A stretch of 29,000 nucleotides of DNA from a virus, in IMG/VR virus record IMGVR_UViG_3300010885_043950, positions 1-29,000 of that record; one strand, written 5' to 3'. A model generated the notes under the pieces. That model did no database searches, was not told where the DNA came from, and saw nothing but the letters and a program-made list of their open reading frames with translations. This document shows positions 7,541-14,234 of this stretch, piece after piece. Both the position numbers and the translations under genes were made by a program. Within the stretch, counting starts at the first letter, position 1. The number at the start of each line of letters is the position of its first letter.

Positions 7541-7975
7541 TTAATTAAGTTTCTTACCATGTGCCGCCGCTACTATCTCAAGTAGTAAATCTTTGTGAAC
7601 TTTTGACTTATCGCTTTCAAGTAAATCTGATTGTAAATTTTCTAATTGTGAAAATGCGTGATCTCGCGCTTTCATTACTCTTTGCACTGTGTCTCCTAAA
7701 GCTTTATTTGCCGCTTTTAGTTCAATGATTTCTTGATTCTCATCTTCTACTTTAAAACCATCAGCTAAGTCATAATGCCAAATATAATATCTTTTAGTTT
7801 CACTTTGCCAATCGGAAGCCTCAAATTTATACAAAGAATTTTTGTGAAAAAAGAAAAGCTCTGGTGATCTTTCTTGTGTCCAAGATACCCCTAATAATTC
7901 TGCTATTTTGTCTTTATCTGTATTGATTGATAATTCGTCTGGAATTCTTGGTAATGATAGTAATTGTCTTTTCAT
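7541..7975 (-). CDS. Hypothetical protein with C-terminal coiled coil (144 aa)
   Basis: Unrecognised. Residues 1-75 look like a compact mixed fold rich in Trp, Tyr and Phe (SPELFFFHKNSLYKFEASDW..). Residues about 80-130 are a coiled coil (EIIELKAANKALGDTVQRVM). The first ATG has only an A/T-rich leader. It is followed downstream by a 62-aa helical gene after 11 nt. Confidence 0.6.
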   Translation of the reverse strand: MKRQLLSLPRIPDELSINTDKDKIAELLGVSWTQERSPELFFFHKNSLYKFEASDWQSETKRYYIWHYDLADGFKVEDENQEIIELKAANKALGDTVQRVMKARDHAFSQLENLQSDLLESDKSKVHKDLLLEIVAAAHGKKLN

Positions 7976-7983
7976 TTTATTTT

Positions 7984-8109
7984 TTATTTAATTATTATTG
8001 ATATAAACCAGACTCCAGCCCAAGCAATTGAAACCGTTGCAACTACTAGAGCCGCAACTGGTAGAGGGCTTTCACTTTCAAATATTGTGTCTATTAAGTC
8101 TCTTTTCAT
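7984..8109 (-). CDS. 41-aa single-TM microprotein
   Basis: A short ORF read from the gap: MKRDLIDTIFESESPLPVAA and onward. A hydrophobic span covers about residues 17-40, ending IIIK. AAGGAG stands 5 nt before the ATG, overlapping the end of the upstream gene, so expression is well supported. Topology is a short charged cytoplasmic N-terminus and one TM helix. Possible roles are lysis timing or superinfection exclusion; nothing decides. Confidence 0.6.
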   Translation of the reverse strand: MKRDLIDTIFESESPLPVAALVVATVSIAWAGVWFISIIIK

Positions 8110-8304
8110 TCATTCTCCTTTAATTATTTTAAAGTAACCTCTAGCAGCTTTTTTGTAACTCTCAAAGCCTTTTTCTTCCAAAAGTTTCAATCCACCTTTT
8201 CCAAGAAAATGATGGAAAATTTCAGATAAACCTAAAAAGCTGATTTTTTCAATAGCCAATTCTGCCAAAGCTTTTGAGATTTTTTGATGATATTTTTGTT
8301 TCAT
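8110..8304 (-). CDS. Hypothetical small basic protein (64 aa)
   Basis: Unrecognised basic protein with two helices around FHHFLGKGGLKLLEEKGF. It is the first gene downstream of the strong promoter at 8358-8386. No Shine-Dalgarno: the leader is A/T only. Its terminal codons supply the ribosome site of the following TM microprotein. Confidence 0.6.
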   Translation of the reverse strand: MKQKYHQKISKALAELAIEKISFLGLSEIFHHFLGKGGLKLLEEKGFESYKKAARGYFKIIKGE

Positions 8305-8357
8305 AATAATAATAATTAAATTGATTAATATTTCTAAACCGTTTTGGTTGTCTTGTT

Positions 8358-8386
8358 ATAATACCCCGCCTCTGTTTCTTTGTCAA
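8358..8386 (-). promoter_or_regulatory. Strong sigma-70 promoter
   Basis: On the minus strand TTGACA (8386-8381), 17 bp, TATTAT (8363-8358). It drives the run from 8304 leftwards. The near-consensus elements imply use of host RNA polymerase early in infection. Confidence 0.75.
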
Positions 8387-8421
8387 GAAATAAATAAGAA
8401 TAAATCTTTATAAGATTAATA

Positions 8422-8509
8422 TTGTATCAATTTAATACAAGTTAAGTTTAGAGCCTTTGTTTAAAGGGCTTAGGAGCTTGTCAAACTATTTCTTTTTGAC
8501 TGTGTCAAA
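8422..8509. promoter_or_regulatory. Two inverted repeats upstream of the 8386 promoter, candidate operators
   Basis: TTGTAT (8422-8427) and ATACAA (8435-8440) are inverted around 7 nt. TTTGAC-TGT-GTCAAA is a 6+3+6 palindrome at 8495-8509. Both lie in the 214-nt gap between genes, upstream of the strong promoter, where an activator or repressor could bind. No gene is seen in this gap. Confidence 0.4.
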
Positions 8510-8518
8510 TTGAACTAT

Positions 8519-8725
8519 TTAATTTTTTTTCAAGTTTTCTAAATACAAAACTATTTTATGATGACCCGCAAGCTTTGCTACTTGTAAAGCGGTTTGATTT
8601 TTAAACCAGCATTCTTTATCTTTTGCAAAAGGATTGATCCCTTCTTTAATTAATTTTTTTACGCCTTGGAGATTGCCGTTCCAAGCAAATCTTCTTAAAA
8701 TATATTCTTTGTCCGTATTTGTCAT
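8519..8725 (-). CDS. Small ankyrin-repeat protein
   Basis: A 68-residue protein made of roughly two ankyrin repeats. Residues 11-31 (RRFAWNGNLQGVKKLIKEGI) and 44-66 (TALQVAKLAGHHKIVLYLEN) carry the TALxxAxxxGHxxIVxxL consensus. Ankyrin modules bind other proteins; the target is unknown. No Shine-Dalgarno is visible, and the gene starts 5 nt after its HTH neighbour, suggesting coupling. Confidence 0.75.
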   Translation of the reverse strand: MTNTDKEYILRRFAWNGNLQGVKKLIKEGINPFAKDKECWFKNQTALQVAKLAGHHKIVLYLENLKKN

Positions 8726-8729
8726 AATT

Positions 8730-8891
8730 TTAATCTTTTAGAATTACTTTTGGTCTTGCTCCCATTTTTTTCTTTTCGCAGCCGTTTTTCTTAGCTAATG
8801 AAATTAGAGTTGGGATTGAGATTGAAAGCTTTTTAGCTAAGTCTTTGTTGCTTAGGGTTTGGTAGAGTTGTTTAAATTCTTGTTTAGTCAT
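8730..8891 (-). CDS. 53-aa helix-turn-helix DNA-binding protein
   Basis: A short ORF read from the gap: MTKQEFKQLYQTLSNKDLAK and onward. Residues about 13-35 form a helix-turn-helix (SNKDLAKKLSISIPTLISL) followed by a basic tail with KKMGARPK. It overlaps the upstream zinc-protein gene by 8 nt and precedes the ankyrin gene by 4 nt, so it belongs to the same operon. Likely a small transcriptional regulator or nucleoid-binding protein; target unknown. Confidence 0.65.
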   Translation of the reverse strand: MTKQEFKQLYQTLSNKDLAKKLSISIPTLISLAKKNGCEKKKMGARPKVILKD

Positions 8892-9258
8892 GTTTAATTA
8901 TTTCCTTAAAATTAAAAACTCTTGGCTTCCTTCTTTCTTTATATTCTAAGTCAGCTCCGCAATGTTTACAAAGTTTATGCTCTTTAGCGCAATCAATGCA
9001 AATCTCATCGGTGTTGCTATTGCCAAACCATAATTCTTTGTTGCAAGATTTGCAGCTGGTGTGAACACAAGCATTAGTAACCATCCCGCCGCCTCTATAC
9101 CAACAAACAATACATTCGCTGGCTTTGAGTCTCTCTTTTTTGTCAGGATCTTTTTGGAGATTTTCAGCAAGTTCTATGGTTTGTTTAACATAATCCGACT
9201 TTCCCCAATTTTTAAAGCTAATATCTGAATCTGTTAATTTTGGTCTTTGTCTAATCAT
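8884..9258 (-). CDS. Multi-cysteine zinc-binding protein (124 aa)
   Basis: Unrecognised protein with CIVC, then CVHTSCKSC, then CIDC and CKHC from about residue 49 to 99, enough for two or three zinc sites of ribbon or treble-clef type. The N-terminal 45 residues are polar and helical. A GAGG Shine-Dalgarno precedes the ATG. Such proteins in phage early regions often bind nucleic acid or host regulators; this is inference. Confidence 0.7.
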   Translation of the reverse strand: MIRQRPKLTDSDISFKNWGKSDYVKQTIELAENLQKDPDKKERLKASECIVCWYRGGGMVTNACVHTSCKSCNKELWFGNSNTDEICIDCAKEHKLCKHCGADLEYKERRKPRVFNFKEIIKHD

Positions 9259-9259
9259 C

Positions 9260-9532
9260 TTAAACCTCTTCTCCCTTTAATTTTGTTAAATCGAACTCCA
9301 AACACTTAAACCTTTTTTGATCTGCAAAAGTAGCTTTTTGAAAGGCACTTTCAGTTTTAATCGGCATTTTGTTTTCTTTAAAAACCAATTTCCAATCTTT
9401 TGCCCACCATCTTTGCTCTCTAATCTGATTCATAACTGCGCTTTTTGCAGCACCTTTAGAAATCCAAGATTGTTTTGCTTTATGTTTCCAAAAATCGTTT
9501 GTGGTTGTGTCTAAAATTGTATAGATTTTCAT
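9260..9532 (-). CDS. Hypothetical protein (90 aa)
   Basis: Unrecognised protein beginning MKIYTILDTTTNDFWKHKAK. The pattern of a short strand, a conserved-looking W-K-S-KGAAKSA segment and later strands resembles small phage proteins of unknown role. Its start overlaps the stop of the zinc-ribbon gene upstream by one base; 1 nt separates it from the next gene. Confidence 0.6.
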   Translation of the reverse strand: MKIYTILDTTTNDFWKHKAKQSWISKGAAKSAVMNQIREQRWWAKDWKLVFKENKMPIKTESAFQKATFADQKRFKCLEFDLTKLKGEEV

Positions 9533-9906
9533 TAATAATCCCTCATATGGTCGTTAAAATCCAATTCTTCCAATAATAAAGAGTTAAGTTTTTCTTCTTT
9601 GGCTTCTAGCTCTTCTCTCCATTGTTCACAAAACTTAGCATAGCGAGGTTCTTTTTTACTATGTCGAATATTATTTTTTAAACTTTTAATCTCGTCTTCT
9701 AAAACTTCTTCCAAAGTCATAGATTTTCTCGAATAGCTAACGCTACAAATTTGCCAATATTCACGGTCACAACCTCCGCAAGTCACCTCTCCCGATTCAT
9801 CATCATTCCAAGTTAAAGATTCGGCGTCATGCTCGGTTTCTTCACCGCAATATGGACAAATAGTTTCAAGTTTATTATTTGTGTAAGTATCAAATTCCTC
9901 TTTCAT
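9532..9906 (-). CDS. Zinc-ribbon protein with coiled-coil tail (124 aa)
   Basis: Residues 17-20 (CPYC) and 43-46 (CGGC) form a four-cysteine zinc ribbon with a 22-residue spacer. Residues about 65-115 are strongly charged and heptad-like (EEVLEDEIKSLKNNIR). The whole protein is very acidic. It is translationally coupled to the next gene by a one-base overlap. A nucleic-acid or RNA-polymerase-binding role is possible. Confidence 0.7.
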   Translation of the reverse strand: MKEEFDTYTNNKLETICPYCGEETEHDAESLTWNDDESGEVTCGGCDREYWQICSVSYSRKSMTLEEVLEDEIKSLKNNIRHSKKEPRYAKFCEQWREELEAKEEKLNSLLLEELDFNDHMRDY

Positions 9907-9916
9907 AAAATTTTAT

Positions 9917-10213
9917 TTAATAAATTGATTCAAATTCTAAATTTTTTTGGTCAGTAAAGTAGAAGCATTCGTAGTTCTTCCCATCCCCACCTCTAAATCT
10001 ATCGGCTTGCAAAATATCTTTCTTTATTAGCGACCCTAAAATTCCTTTCACGCTATTAATATCTAATCCACACCCTTCCGCTATATCTTTACAATCAACA
10101 TCGGTGAAAGTATCGCCGAAATGGTCGCTTAAAGCTAAGTTTAGGAACTTTAAAACCCTGATTTCTTTTTCGGTAAAATCACCCGCTTCAATTATTTCAC
10201 GTACTGTTTTCAT
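9917..10213 (-). CDS. Winged-helix protein (98 aa)
   Basis: Helices around residues 15-30 (EKEIRVLKFLNLAL), 40-50 (CKDIAEGCGL) and 52-66 (INSVKGILGSLIKKDIL) followed by a wing-like hairpin are the MarR-type winged-helix arrangement. This suggests a small DNA-binding regulator, though many phages carry non-regulatory versions. The specific family is not identified. Confidence 0.65.
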   Translation of the reverse strand: MKTVREIIEAGDFTEKEIRVLKFLNLALSDHFGDTFTDVDCKDIAEGCGLDINSVKGILGSLIKKDILQADRFRGGDGKNYECFYFTDQKNLEFESIY

Positions 10214-10224
10214 ATTATTTAAAT

Positions 10225-10464
10225 TTAATGGTTTGAAAAAGATTGATCTTGAATAACTTTTCCGTTGTCATCATAGACTAATTGCCAAGCTATTTTACCG
10301 TTTTCGTTGTATTTTATGCTTTTGTTTAGTCTTATGAAATGCTGTCCAAATTCATTTTTGATTGAGTTATTTATTCTTGGGTCGCTTTCAGATATAAATA
10401 AAATTGTTTCTTCGTATCTTTTAACGCCGCTTTTGTCGAATGTTTCGTGTAATTGAGGCAACAT
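10225..10464 (-). CDS. Hypothetical protein (79 aa)
   Basis: Unrecognised protein beginning MLPQLHETFDKSGVKRYEET. Predicted beta-rich, with a C-terminal KIAWQLVYDDNGKVIQDQSF strand pair. No Shine-Dalgarno; the start lies 1 nt after the stop of the preceding 49-aa gene, so it is probably translated by reinitiation. Confidence 0.55.
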   Translation of the reverse strand: MLPQLHETFDKSGVKRYEETILFISESDPRINNSIKNEFGQHFIRLNKSIKYNENGKIAWQLVYDDNGKVIQDQSFSNH

Positions 10465-10465
10465 A

Positions 10466-10615
10466 TTATTGTTTCATTAAAGTTGAAAAGTATTTCTTTC
10501 TGAAAAAGTAACCAATTGGCTTTAAAACTTTTCTTTTAAGAATCTTTACAAGAGTTGAATCACTCTTTAGAACAGCGCAATCTAAGCGAGTTAAATTTTT
10601 GTAAATTGTAAGCAT
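10466..10615 (-). CDS. 49-aa basic microprotein
   Basis: A short ORF read from the gap: MLTIYKNLTRLDCAVLKSDS and onward, with the basic stretch KILKRKVLKPIGYFFRKKYF. AAGGGG stands at a good distance before the ATG, provided by the end of the upstream gene. Strongly basic with amphipathic helix potential, so nucleic-acid or membrane association is possible. Unrecognised. Confidence 0.55.
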   Translation of the reverse strand: MLTIYKNLTRLDCAVLKSDSTLVKILKRKVLKPIGYFFRKKYFSTLMKQ

Positions 10616-10617
10616 AA

Positions 10618-10962
10618 TTACCCCTTTAAACAATATTGTTCCGCTTCGTCAAAGAAGCTAAAGCTTTCACAGCGACCGATATTATCGTGACTAGTTTGGA
10701 ACTCATTAAAAAGCTTGTTATAGCTGATTTTATAGCCATTTACTAAGAGCCTAGTTTTGCCGTCAGATAGTTTTTTAAGAACATCAAAGTCACGAGGGAA
10801 AAGACCTAGTTGGAATTGGTCGATTAGTTTAGACCAAACTGGAACTTTTTTGAAATAAAGAAAATGCTCTTCGTTGTTTAGAGTTACTATTGCTCTAAGA
10901 TAGCCTTTTAATTCGTTGTCTAGTTCGAGTAATTTTTTGTTTTTAATGATTAAATGTTTCAT
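10618..10962 (-). CDS. Hypothetical protein (114 aa)
   Basis: Unrecognised, mixed alpha/beta protein beginning MKHLIIKNKKLLELDNELKG. No cysteine cluster or TM segment. Ends in LKG whose codons make the Shine-Dalgarno for the next gene. Member of the tightly packed minus-strand array. Confidence 0.6.
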   Translation of the reverse strand: MKHLIIKNKKLLELDNELKGYLRAIVTLNNEEHFLYFKKVPVWSKLIDQFQLGLFPRDFDVLKKLSDGKTRLLVNGYKISYNKLFNEFQTSHDNIGRCESFSFFDEAEQYCLKG

Positions 10963-10985
10963 AATTCAAAGATTTTTAATTATTA

Positions 10986-11234
10986 TTAAGCAATTCCTAA
11001 AGCGTCCATTTCTTTATAGATAGCGTCAAAATCTGCTTTCGTTGGTTTCTTAGATTTAGCAACTGTAAAGCCTGCTTTTCTAAGTTGTCTTATTGTGCTT
11101 TTGGCGTGTATATTAAAGACTTGCGGCAAACCATCAAATTTAACCGCAATTTGATATTCTGCTCGCTCGCCTTCTTTTGTTTGTGCGTAAAATGTGGTGA
11201 ATAAAGCGTTTTGAGTATAGATTAAGTCTGTCAT
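10986..11234 (-). CDS. Hypothetical protein (82 aa)
   Basis: Unrecognised protein beginning MTDLIYTQNALFTTFYAQTK. Beta-rich N-terminus, then a helix, strand and basic patch (STIRQLRKAGFTVAKSKKP). No known motif. A 14-nt gap separates its upstream end from the frameshifted C-terminal frame at 11248. Confidence 0.55.
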   Translation of the reverse strand: MTDLIYTQNALFTTFYAQTKEGERAEYQIAVKFDGLPQVFNIHAKSTIRQLRKAGFTVAKSKKPTKADFDAIYKEMDALGIA

Positions 11235-11247
11235 ATTTCTTTACTTT

Positions 11248-11378
11248 TTAGTTGTTGATTGTTTTTAGTTTTAATAAAGTTTCTTCTAAATCATGAAAAT
11301 TAAGCTCTTTTATTTCAGCAAAAAAGCTGAAAGGGGTTTCTAAATAGCCTAAATTGCTAATGAGGGTATTTTTTGATC
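11248..11378 (-). other. Open C-terminal frame reached by a -1 shift from the 11349-11726 gene
   Basis: An open frame without ATG reads SNLGYLETPFSFFAEIKEL and on to a stop at 11248. It joins the upstream gene exactly if one base is slipped at the run of six A (minus strand; 11369-11374). The peptide is protein-like. This could be programmed -1 frameshifting, a phase-variable homopolymer, a natural truncation or a sequencing error. Confidence 0.45.
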
Positions 11379-11726
11379 CAAAACAACCTCATTGTTGATT
11401 GTGTCATTTATGTCAAATTCTAAATTTTTGCTTATTTTGGCGAAAAACTTTTTTGTTGCTGCAAAAGTTTTATTTATTTTGAAGATTTTGAAAGAATAGG
11501 TTGTTTGATCGTAAGAATAATTTTTTGCTCCTTTTTCTAAAGATGTTATTATTTCGTCAATTTCTTTGTCGTTGTTTCCGTTTTTATCCAATTCTGCCCA
11601 TCTTTTTAATTCTTCTTTTGCTTCGCCAAAAGCTTCGTTTTTAGAGCCAAAGCAATCTATTTGCTTTTTTTCAGTTGCAAAATGCGCGCCTGCTTTTTTT
11701 GTGTAAAATTTTATTATTCTTTTCAT
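11349..11726 (-). CDS. Hypothetical protein, probably truncated by a frameshift (125 aa)
   Basis: Unrecognised basic protein beginning MKRIIKFYTKKAGAHFATEK, with a two-domain feel: strand-rich residues 1-50 and a KIFKINKTFAATKKFFAKI segment later. In frame it ends PSLAI, but a -1 shift at a run of six A near the end would add about 40 residues. The true product may therefore be near 160-165 residues. No Shine-Dalgarno. Confidence 0.55.
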   Translation of the reverse strand: MKRIIKFYTKKAGAHFATEKKQIDCFGSKNEAFGEAKEELKRWAELDKNGNNDKEIDEIITSLEKGAKNYSYDQTTYSFKIFKINKTFAATKKFFAKISKNLEFDINDTINNEVVLDQKIPSLAI

Positions 11727-11757
11727 ATTTTTAGTTTTTAAAGGTTGTTAAAGGTTG

Positions 11758-11838
11758 TTAAAGTTGATTTAAGATTAGTTTCCAACGCTTGCGGGCGTTG
11801 TAGTTGTATCTGATTTTTGCTATTAGTTTATTTATCAT
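11758..11838 (-). CDS. Possible 26-aa basic leader peptide
   Basis: MINKLIAKIRYNYNARKRWK and onward. Its ATG overlaps the stop region of the preceding 24-aa frame. A GC-rich hairpin (CAACGC/GCGTTG) lies within the coding sequence. Tiny and basic; could be a leader peptide or chance. Confidence 0.3.
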   Translation of the reverse strand: MINKLIAKIRYNYNARKRWKLILNQL

Positions 11839-11902
11839 TGTTTAAAATTGTTATGCTTTTTTTGTTTTCTAAATTAGTTATTTTAGTTTTTACTAAATTC
11901 AT
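11828..11902 (-). CDS. Possible 24-aa peptide
   Basis: MNLVKTKITNLENKKSITIL and onward, starting 5 nt after the stop of the 82-aa gene. No Shine-Dalgarno. Supported only by its snug position between genes and overlap with the next tiny frame. Confidence 0.25.
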   Translation of the reverse strand: MNLVKTKITNLENKKSITILNNDK

Positions 11903-11907
11903 AAATG

Positions 11908-12156
11908 CTACTTAATTTCATATTTAGTTGAATCCGCGAAAACAAAGACATAACCGTTATTGAATCCGCCGCTTATAAGTTCGCCTTTCCAGTTCATTTT
12001 CTTACAAAGCTCAATTGCGGCTTTTGCGTGCAGCTCTTCACTGTTGAGAGCATTGTCATAACTAATTGTTTTTTGATTTTTGCCGCCGTCATAAGCTTTA
12101 ATTCGGCTTCCTTTTGTGTTAGTTGCTGGTATATATTTTGTAAAAATGGCTTTCAT
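11908..12156 (-). CDS. Hypothetical conserved-looking phage protein (82 aa)
   Basis: Begins MKAIFTKYIPATNTKGSRIK and ends with a GYVFVF strand, a pattern I recognise from small uncharacterised phage proteins. Mixed beta-alpha fold with a helix HAKAAIELCKKMNW. It is the first gene of the minus-strand early array, facing the small-terminase gene across 333 nt. Function unknown. Confidence 0.65.
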   Translation of the reverse strand: MKAIFTKYIPATNTKGSRIKAYDGGKNQKTISYDNALNSEELHAKAAIELCKKMNWKGELISGGFNNGYVFVFADSTKYEIK

Positions 12157-12260
12157 AATTTCTTACTTTTTAATTATTATTATTTGTTGGTGGTGGTGTA
12201 AAAAAGAGTTTATCTGGTATAAAATAAGAGTCTACAATTATTTAATATATATTTGATATT

Positions 12261-12289
12261 TATTTAATACTAACAATAAAGTGCGTCAA
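12261..12289 (-). promoter_or_regulatory. Possible early promoter in the 12157-12489 gap
   Basis: On the minus strand TTGACG (12289-12284), 17 bp, TAAATA (12266-12261). The -10 is poor. The 333-nt divergent gap otherwise holds A/T-rich sequence, a run of GGTGGTGGTG at 12187-12197 and no gene. Confidence 0.35.
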
Positions 12290-12489
12290 AATAATACAAT
12301 AAGAAAAAAAGAAGGCGTGGAGCTTAGAGCCTAGAGACTTGCAAGAAAAAAAGTGATGGTGGTTGAAAGATTTTTTTTAGTGTATCAAATTGGGAAAGAT
12401 GATAAAAAGAAAATAAAGAAATTTCTTGATATTTAAAATATTTGTGGTACGGATTTTAAGATTATTAATTTTACTGAAATTGTAGGAAA

Positions 12490-13080
12490 ATGACTGAAGA
12501 GGAAAAGAAAGAGAGAAAAAGATTATCTAATCGCACAGGGATAAAGAAAGTAAGGCGTTTAAATAATAGACAAAAAACTTTCGCTAAGTTACTTCCTATA
12601 AGTAACTCGCAAACCGAAGCGGCTGTAGGTGCTGGCTATCCAGTGAGTAGGGCGCATGTTGCTGCCAGCCAGTTGGTAAGGAATGATAAGGTAATTGCTG
12701 AAGTGGCAAAGGTTGAACGCAATTTAAAAGAGCATTTGAACGCTAAAGGAATGGATGATTCTAATATTGCTGATCGGATAATTAGCTACATAAATTATAA
12801 TAGTGAAGAGGTCGAAAGGGGAGGCAATGAAGGAGGAAGAGTTGTTGTGGAAATGAGAGATTCAAGAGGCGTGGCTAACATGCTAACTAATGTTGTAAAA
12901 TTCAAGGGTGCAAGCTTAGAGAATACGAGCGCAGGGATAATAAATGAAATAAATTCTGATACTGCATGGTTGGCAATAAAAAGTTTGGTTAGAAAATTAT
13001 CAGTCGATCAAGTAAAAGAGCTTAGAGATTCTTGTGATGCAATGCTGGAAAGTAAGGCGCAAATAGTTGCTGAAGCTTAG
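12490..13080 (+). CDS. Terminase small subunit-like protein
   Basis: A 196-residue protein likely to bind the packaging site on phage DNA and present it to the large terminase. Residues about 22-75 (RRLNNRQKTFAKLLPISNSQ..AAVGAGYPVSRAHVAASQLVRND) match the N-terminal helix-turn-helix of the Terminase_2/XtmA type. A charged helical region and a short C-terminal helix follow. AGGA stands 5 nt before the ATG. It lies 14 kb from the large subunit, in the opposite orientation, which is unusual. An alternative is a related HTH DNA-binding protein. Confidence 0.65.
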   Translation: MTEEEKKERKRLSNRTGIKKVRRLNNRQKTFAKLLPISNSQTEAAVGAGYPVSRAHVAASQLVRNDKVIAEVAKVERNLKEHLNAKGMDDSNIADRIISYINYNSEEVERGGNEGGRVVVEMRDSRGVANMLTNVVKFKGASLENTSAGIINEINSDTAWLAIKSLVRKLSVDQVKELRDSCDAMLESKAQIVAEA

Positions 13081-13370
13081 AGCTGGGAGGGGTGAGAGGA
13101 GGAAATAGATAGGCGGGGAATTGAGGGGGGTATTGTTGAGAAATAGACGACCCCCACCCCTCCTAGTTTAAATACCTACCCCAACCATTTCTAAAAAAAA
13201 ATCCCCACCAGACCTAATTCACAACTTAACAATCACAACAAACTAATAATAAACCCCCTTTTTAGCCTCACACAACACTTTTCTGCTAATAAATACACAA
13301 TCACCCATTAAACATTTCTAAAACCCTTCCTACCCCCCTCTTTTTTAAAACTGATTTTTCTTTTTTTTTA
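13081..13370. other. Gene-free spacer with abrupt strand skew
   Basis: Right after the small-terminase stop the plus strand is G-rich (13083-13133: GGGAGGGG, CGGGG, GGGGGG). It then turns C/A-rich and almost free of G from about 13145 to 13345. GGAGGGGTG (13085-13093) pairs with CACCCCTCC (13156-13164). No gene is visible. Candidate packaging (pac/cos) site, terminator or replication-linked skew switch. Confidence 0.4.
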
Positions 13371-13523
13371 TTTTCCAAAATCCATTTTAGAGTTTTCTAA
13401 AAATTTTTCCATTTAAACCTTTTTTCAAAATCTAATAATAAGATGTATTGAATATGGTTTTTGTCCGAGTTTGTTAAAAGTACGATAATAACACATATAA
13501 AATAGAGATAGGAAATGGATTTT

Positions 13524-13564
13524 AAAAAAAAGCTGGAATCCTTACTCTCTGTGTCTATTCCAGC
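13524..13564 (-). terminator. Intrinsic terminator on the minus strand
   Basis: GCTGGAAT (13532-13539) and ATTCCAGC (13557-13564) form a perfect 8-bp stem. On the minus strand it is followed by eight T (13531-13524). No minus-strand gene lies immediately upstream, so it implies a short minus-strand RNA starting somewhere to the right. Confidence 0.6.
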
Positions 13565-13566
13565 CC

Positions 13567-13662
13567 GTGAAACATTTTTGACTTATATATCCCCAATATA
13601 TAACTATTATACTGTGGATATACAAGTTGTATACTGTGGATATACAAGTGTAAATGTTTCAC
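13567..13662. repeat. Repeat block before the RepL-like operon, candidate origin or maintenance site
   Basis: TATACTGTGGATATACAAGT occurs at 13608-13627 and 13630-13649, a 22-bp period. On the minus strand each contains ATATCCACA, one mismatch from the DnaA box TTATCCACA; a third relative (ATATCCCCA) lies at 13587-13595. GTGAAACATTT (13567-13577) and AAATGTTTCAC (13652-13662) bracket the block as an 11-bp inverted repeat, and their GTGAAACA/TGTTTCAC cores equal ParB parS half-sites. If transcribed leftwards, the block plus the terminator would make a roughly 140-nt RNA. Confidence 0.55.
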
Positions 13663-13737
13663 ATATATTATCTATTGATTATTAGTTTTTAATTGGTAAG
13701 TTTTTAGGGGTTAATAATTAAGAAATAAGGTTATGAA

Positions 13738-13947
13738 ATGACTTATCTGCCATTTAAAGAAGAAGTTAAACAACAAAAAACTGCGAAACGAATCTTAGAA
13801 GAGCAAAATTATCAGATAATACTTAATGAACTTTCTGAAAAGTTTGAGGCTAAAATGGCTGATGAATGTCGTATTGAGAGATATTTATGGAAAGGTACTA
13901 AAGAATATAAAGAAAGATTTAGCAAAGAAAAGGAGAAAGTAAAATGA
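13738..13947 (+). CDS. Hypothetical charged protein (69 aa)
   Basis: Unrecognised, helical, highly charged protein (KEEVKQQKTAKRILEEQNYQ). AAGG lies about 8 nt before the ATG. Its stop overlaps the start of the next gene (ATGA), so the three genes 13738-14682 form a coupled operon ending at a terminator. Confidence 0.6.
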   Translation: MTYLPFKEEVKQQKTAKRILEEQNYQIILNELSEKFEAKMADECRIERYLWKGTKEYKERFSKEKEKVK

Positions 13948-14234
13948 TTACTACGGCAATTGCTATTACAACAACACTCTTTATAATCCTACACTGGATC
14001 GCAGCAAGTCGTAAGTACAAAATATGGGAATATAGATTTTTTCTTAAAATTTTAAGAGACTGCAAGAAAGATAGAAGTTTAAATGAAAGTTTGAATCGAA
14101 TTTGTTGCATTTTCCCAAATTTTAGTAAAATTTTTTTAACTTATTACTCAAGAAAGCAAAAAAAGTACTGGAAAAATGAGTTTCGCATACTTAATAGAAC
14201 TTTAAAAGAAATAAGAAAATATAATGGCTCGTAA
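13944..14234 (+). CDS. Membrane-anchored small protein (96 aa)
   Basis: One N-terminal TM helix (residues about 2-20, TAIAITTTLFIILHWIA) followed by a basic cytoplasmic or periplasmic tail rich in Lys, Arg and aromatic residues. Overlaps both neighbours by 4 and 11 nt. Placed between an unknown gene and a RepL-like gene; a membrane-tethered replication accessory is one idea, without direct support. Confidence 0.6.
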   Translation: MITTAIAITTTLFIILHWIAASRKYKIWEYRFFLKILRDCKKDRSLNESLNRICCIFPNFSKIFLTYYSRKQKKYWKNEFRILNRTLKEIRKYNGS

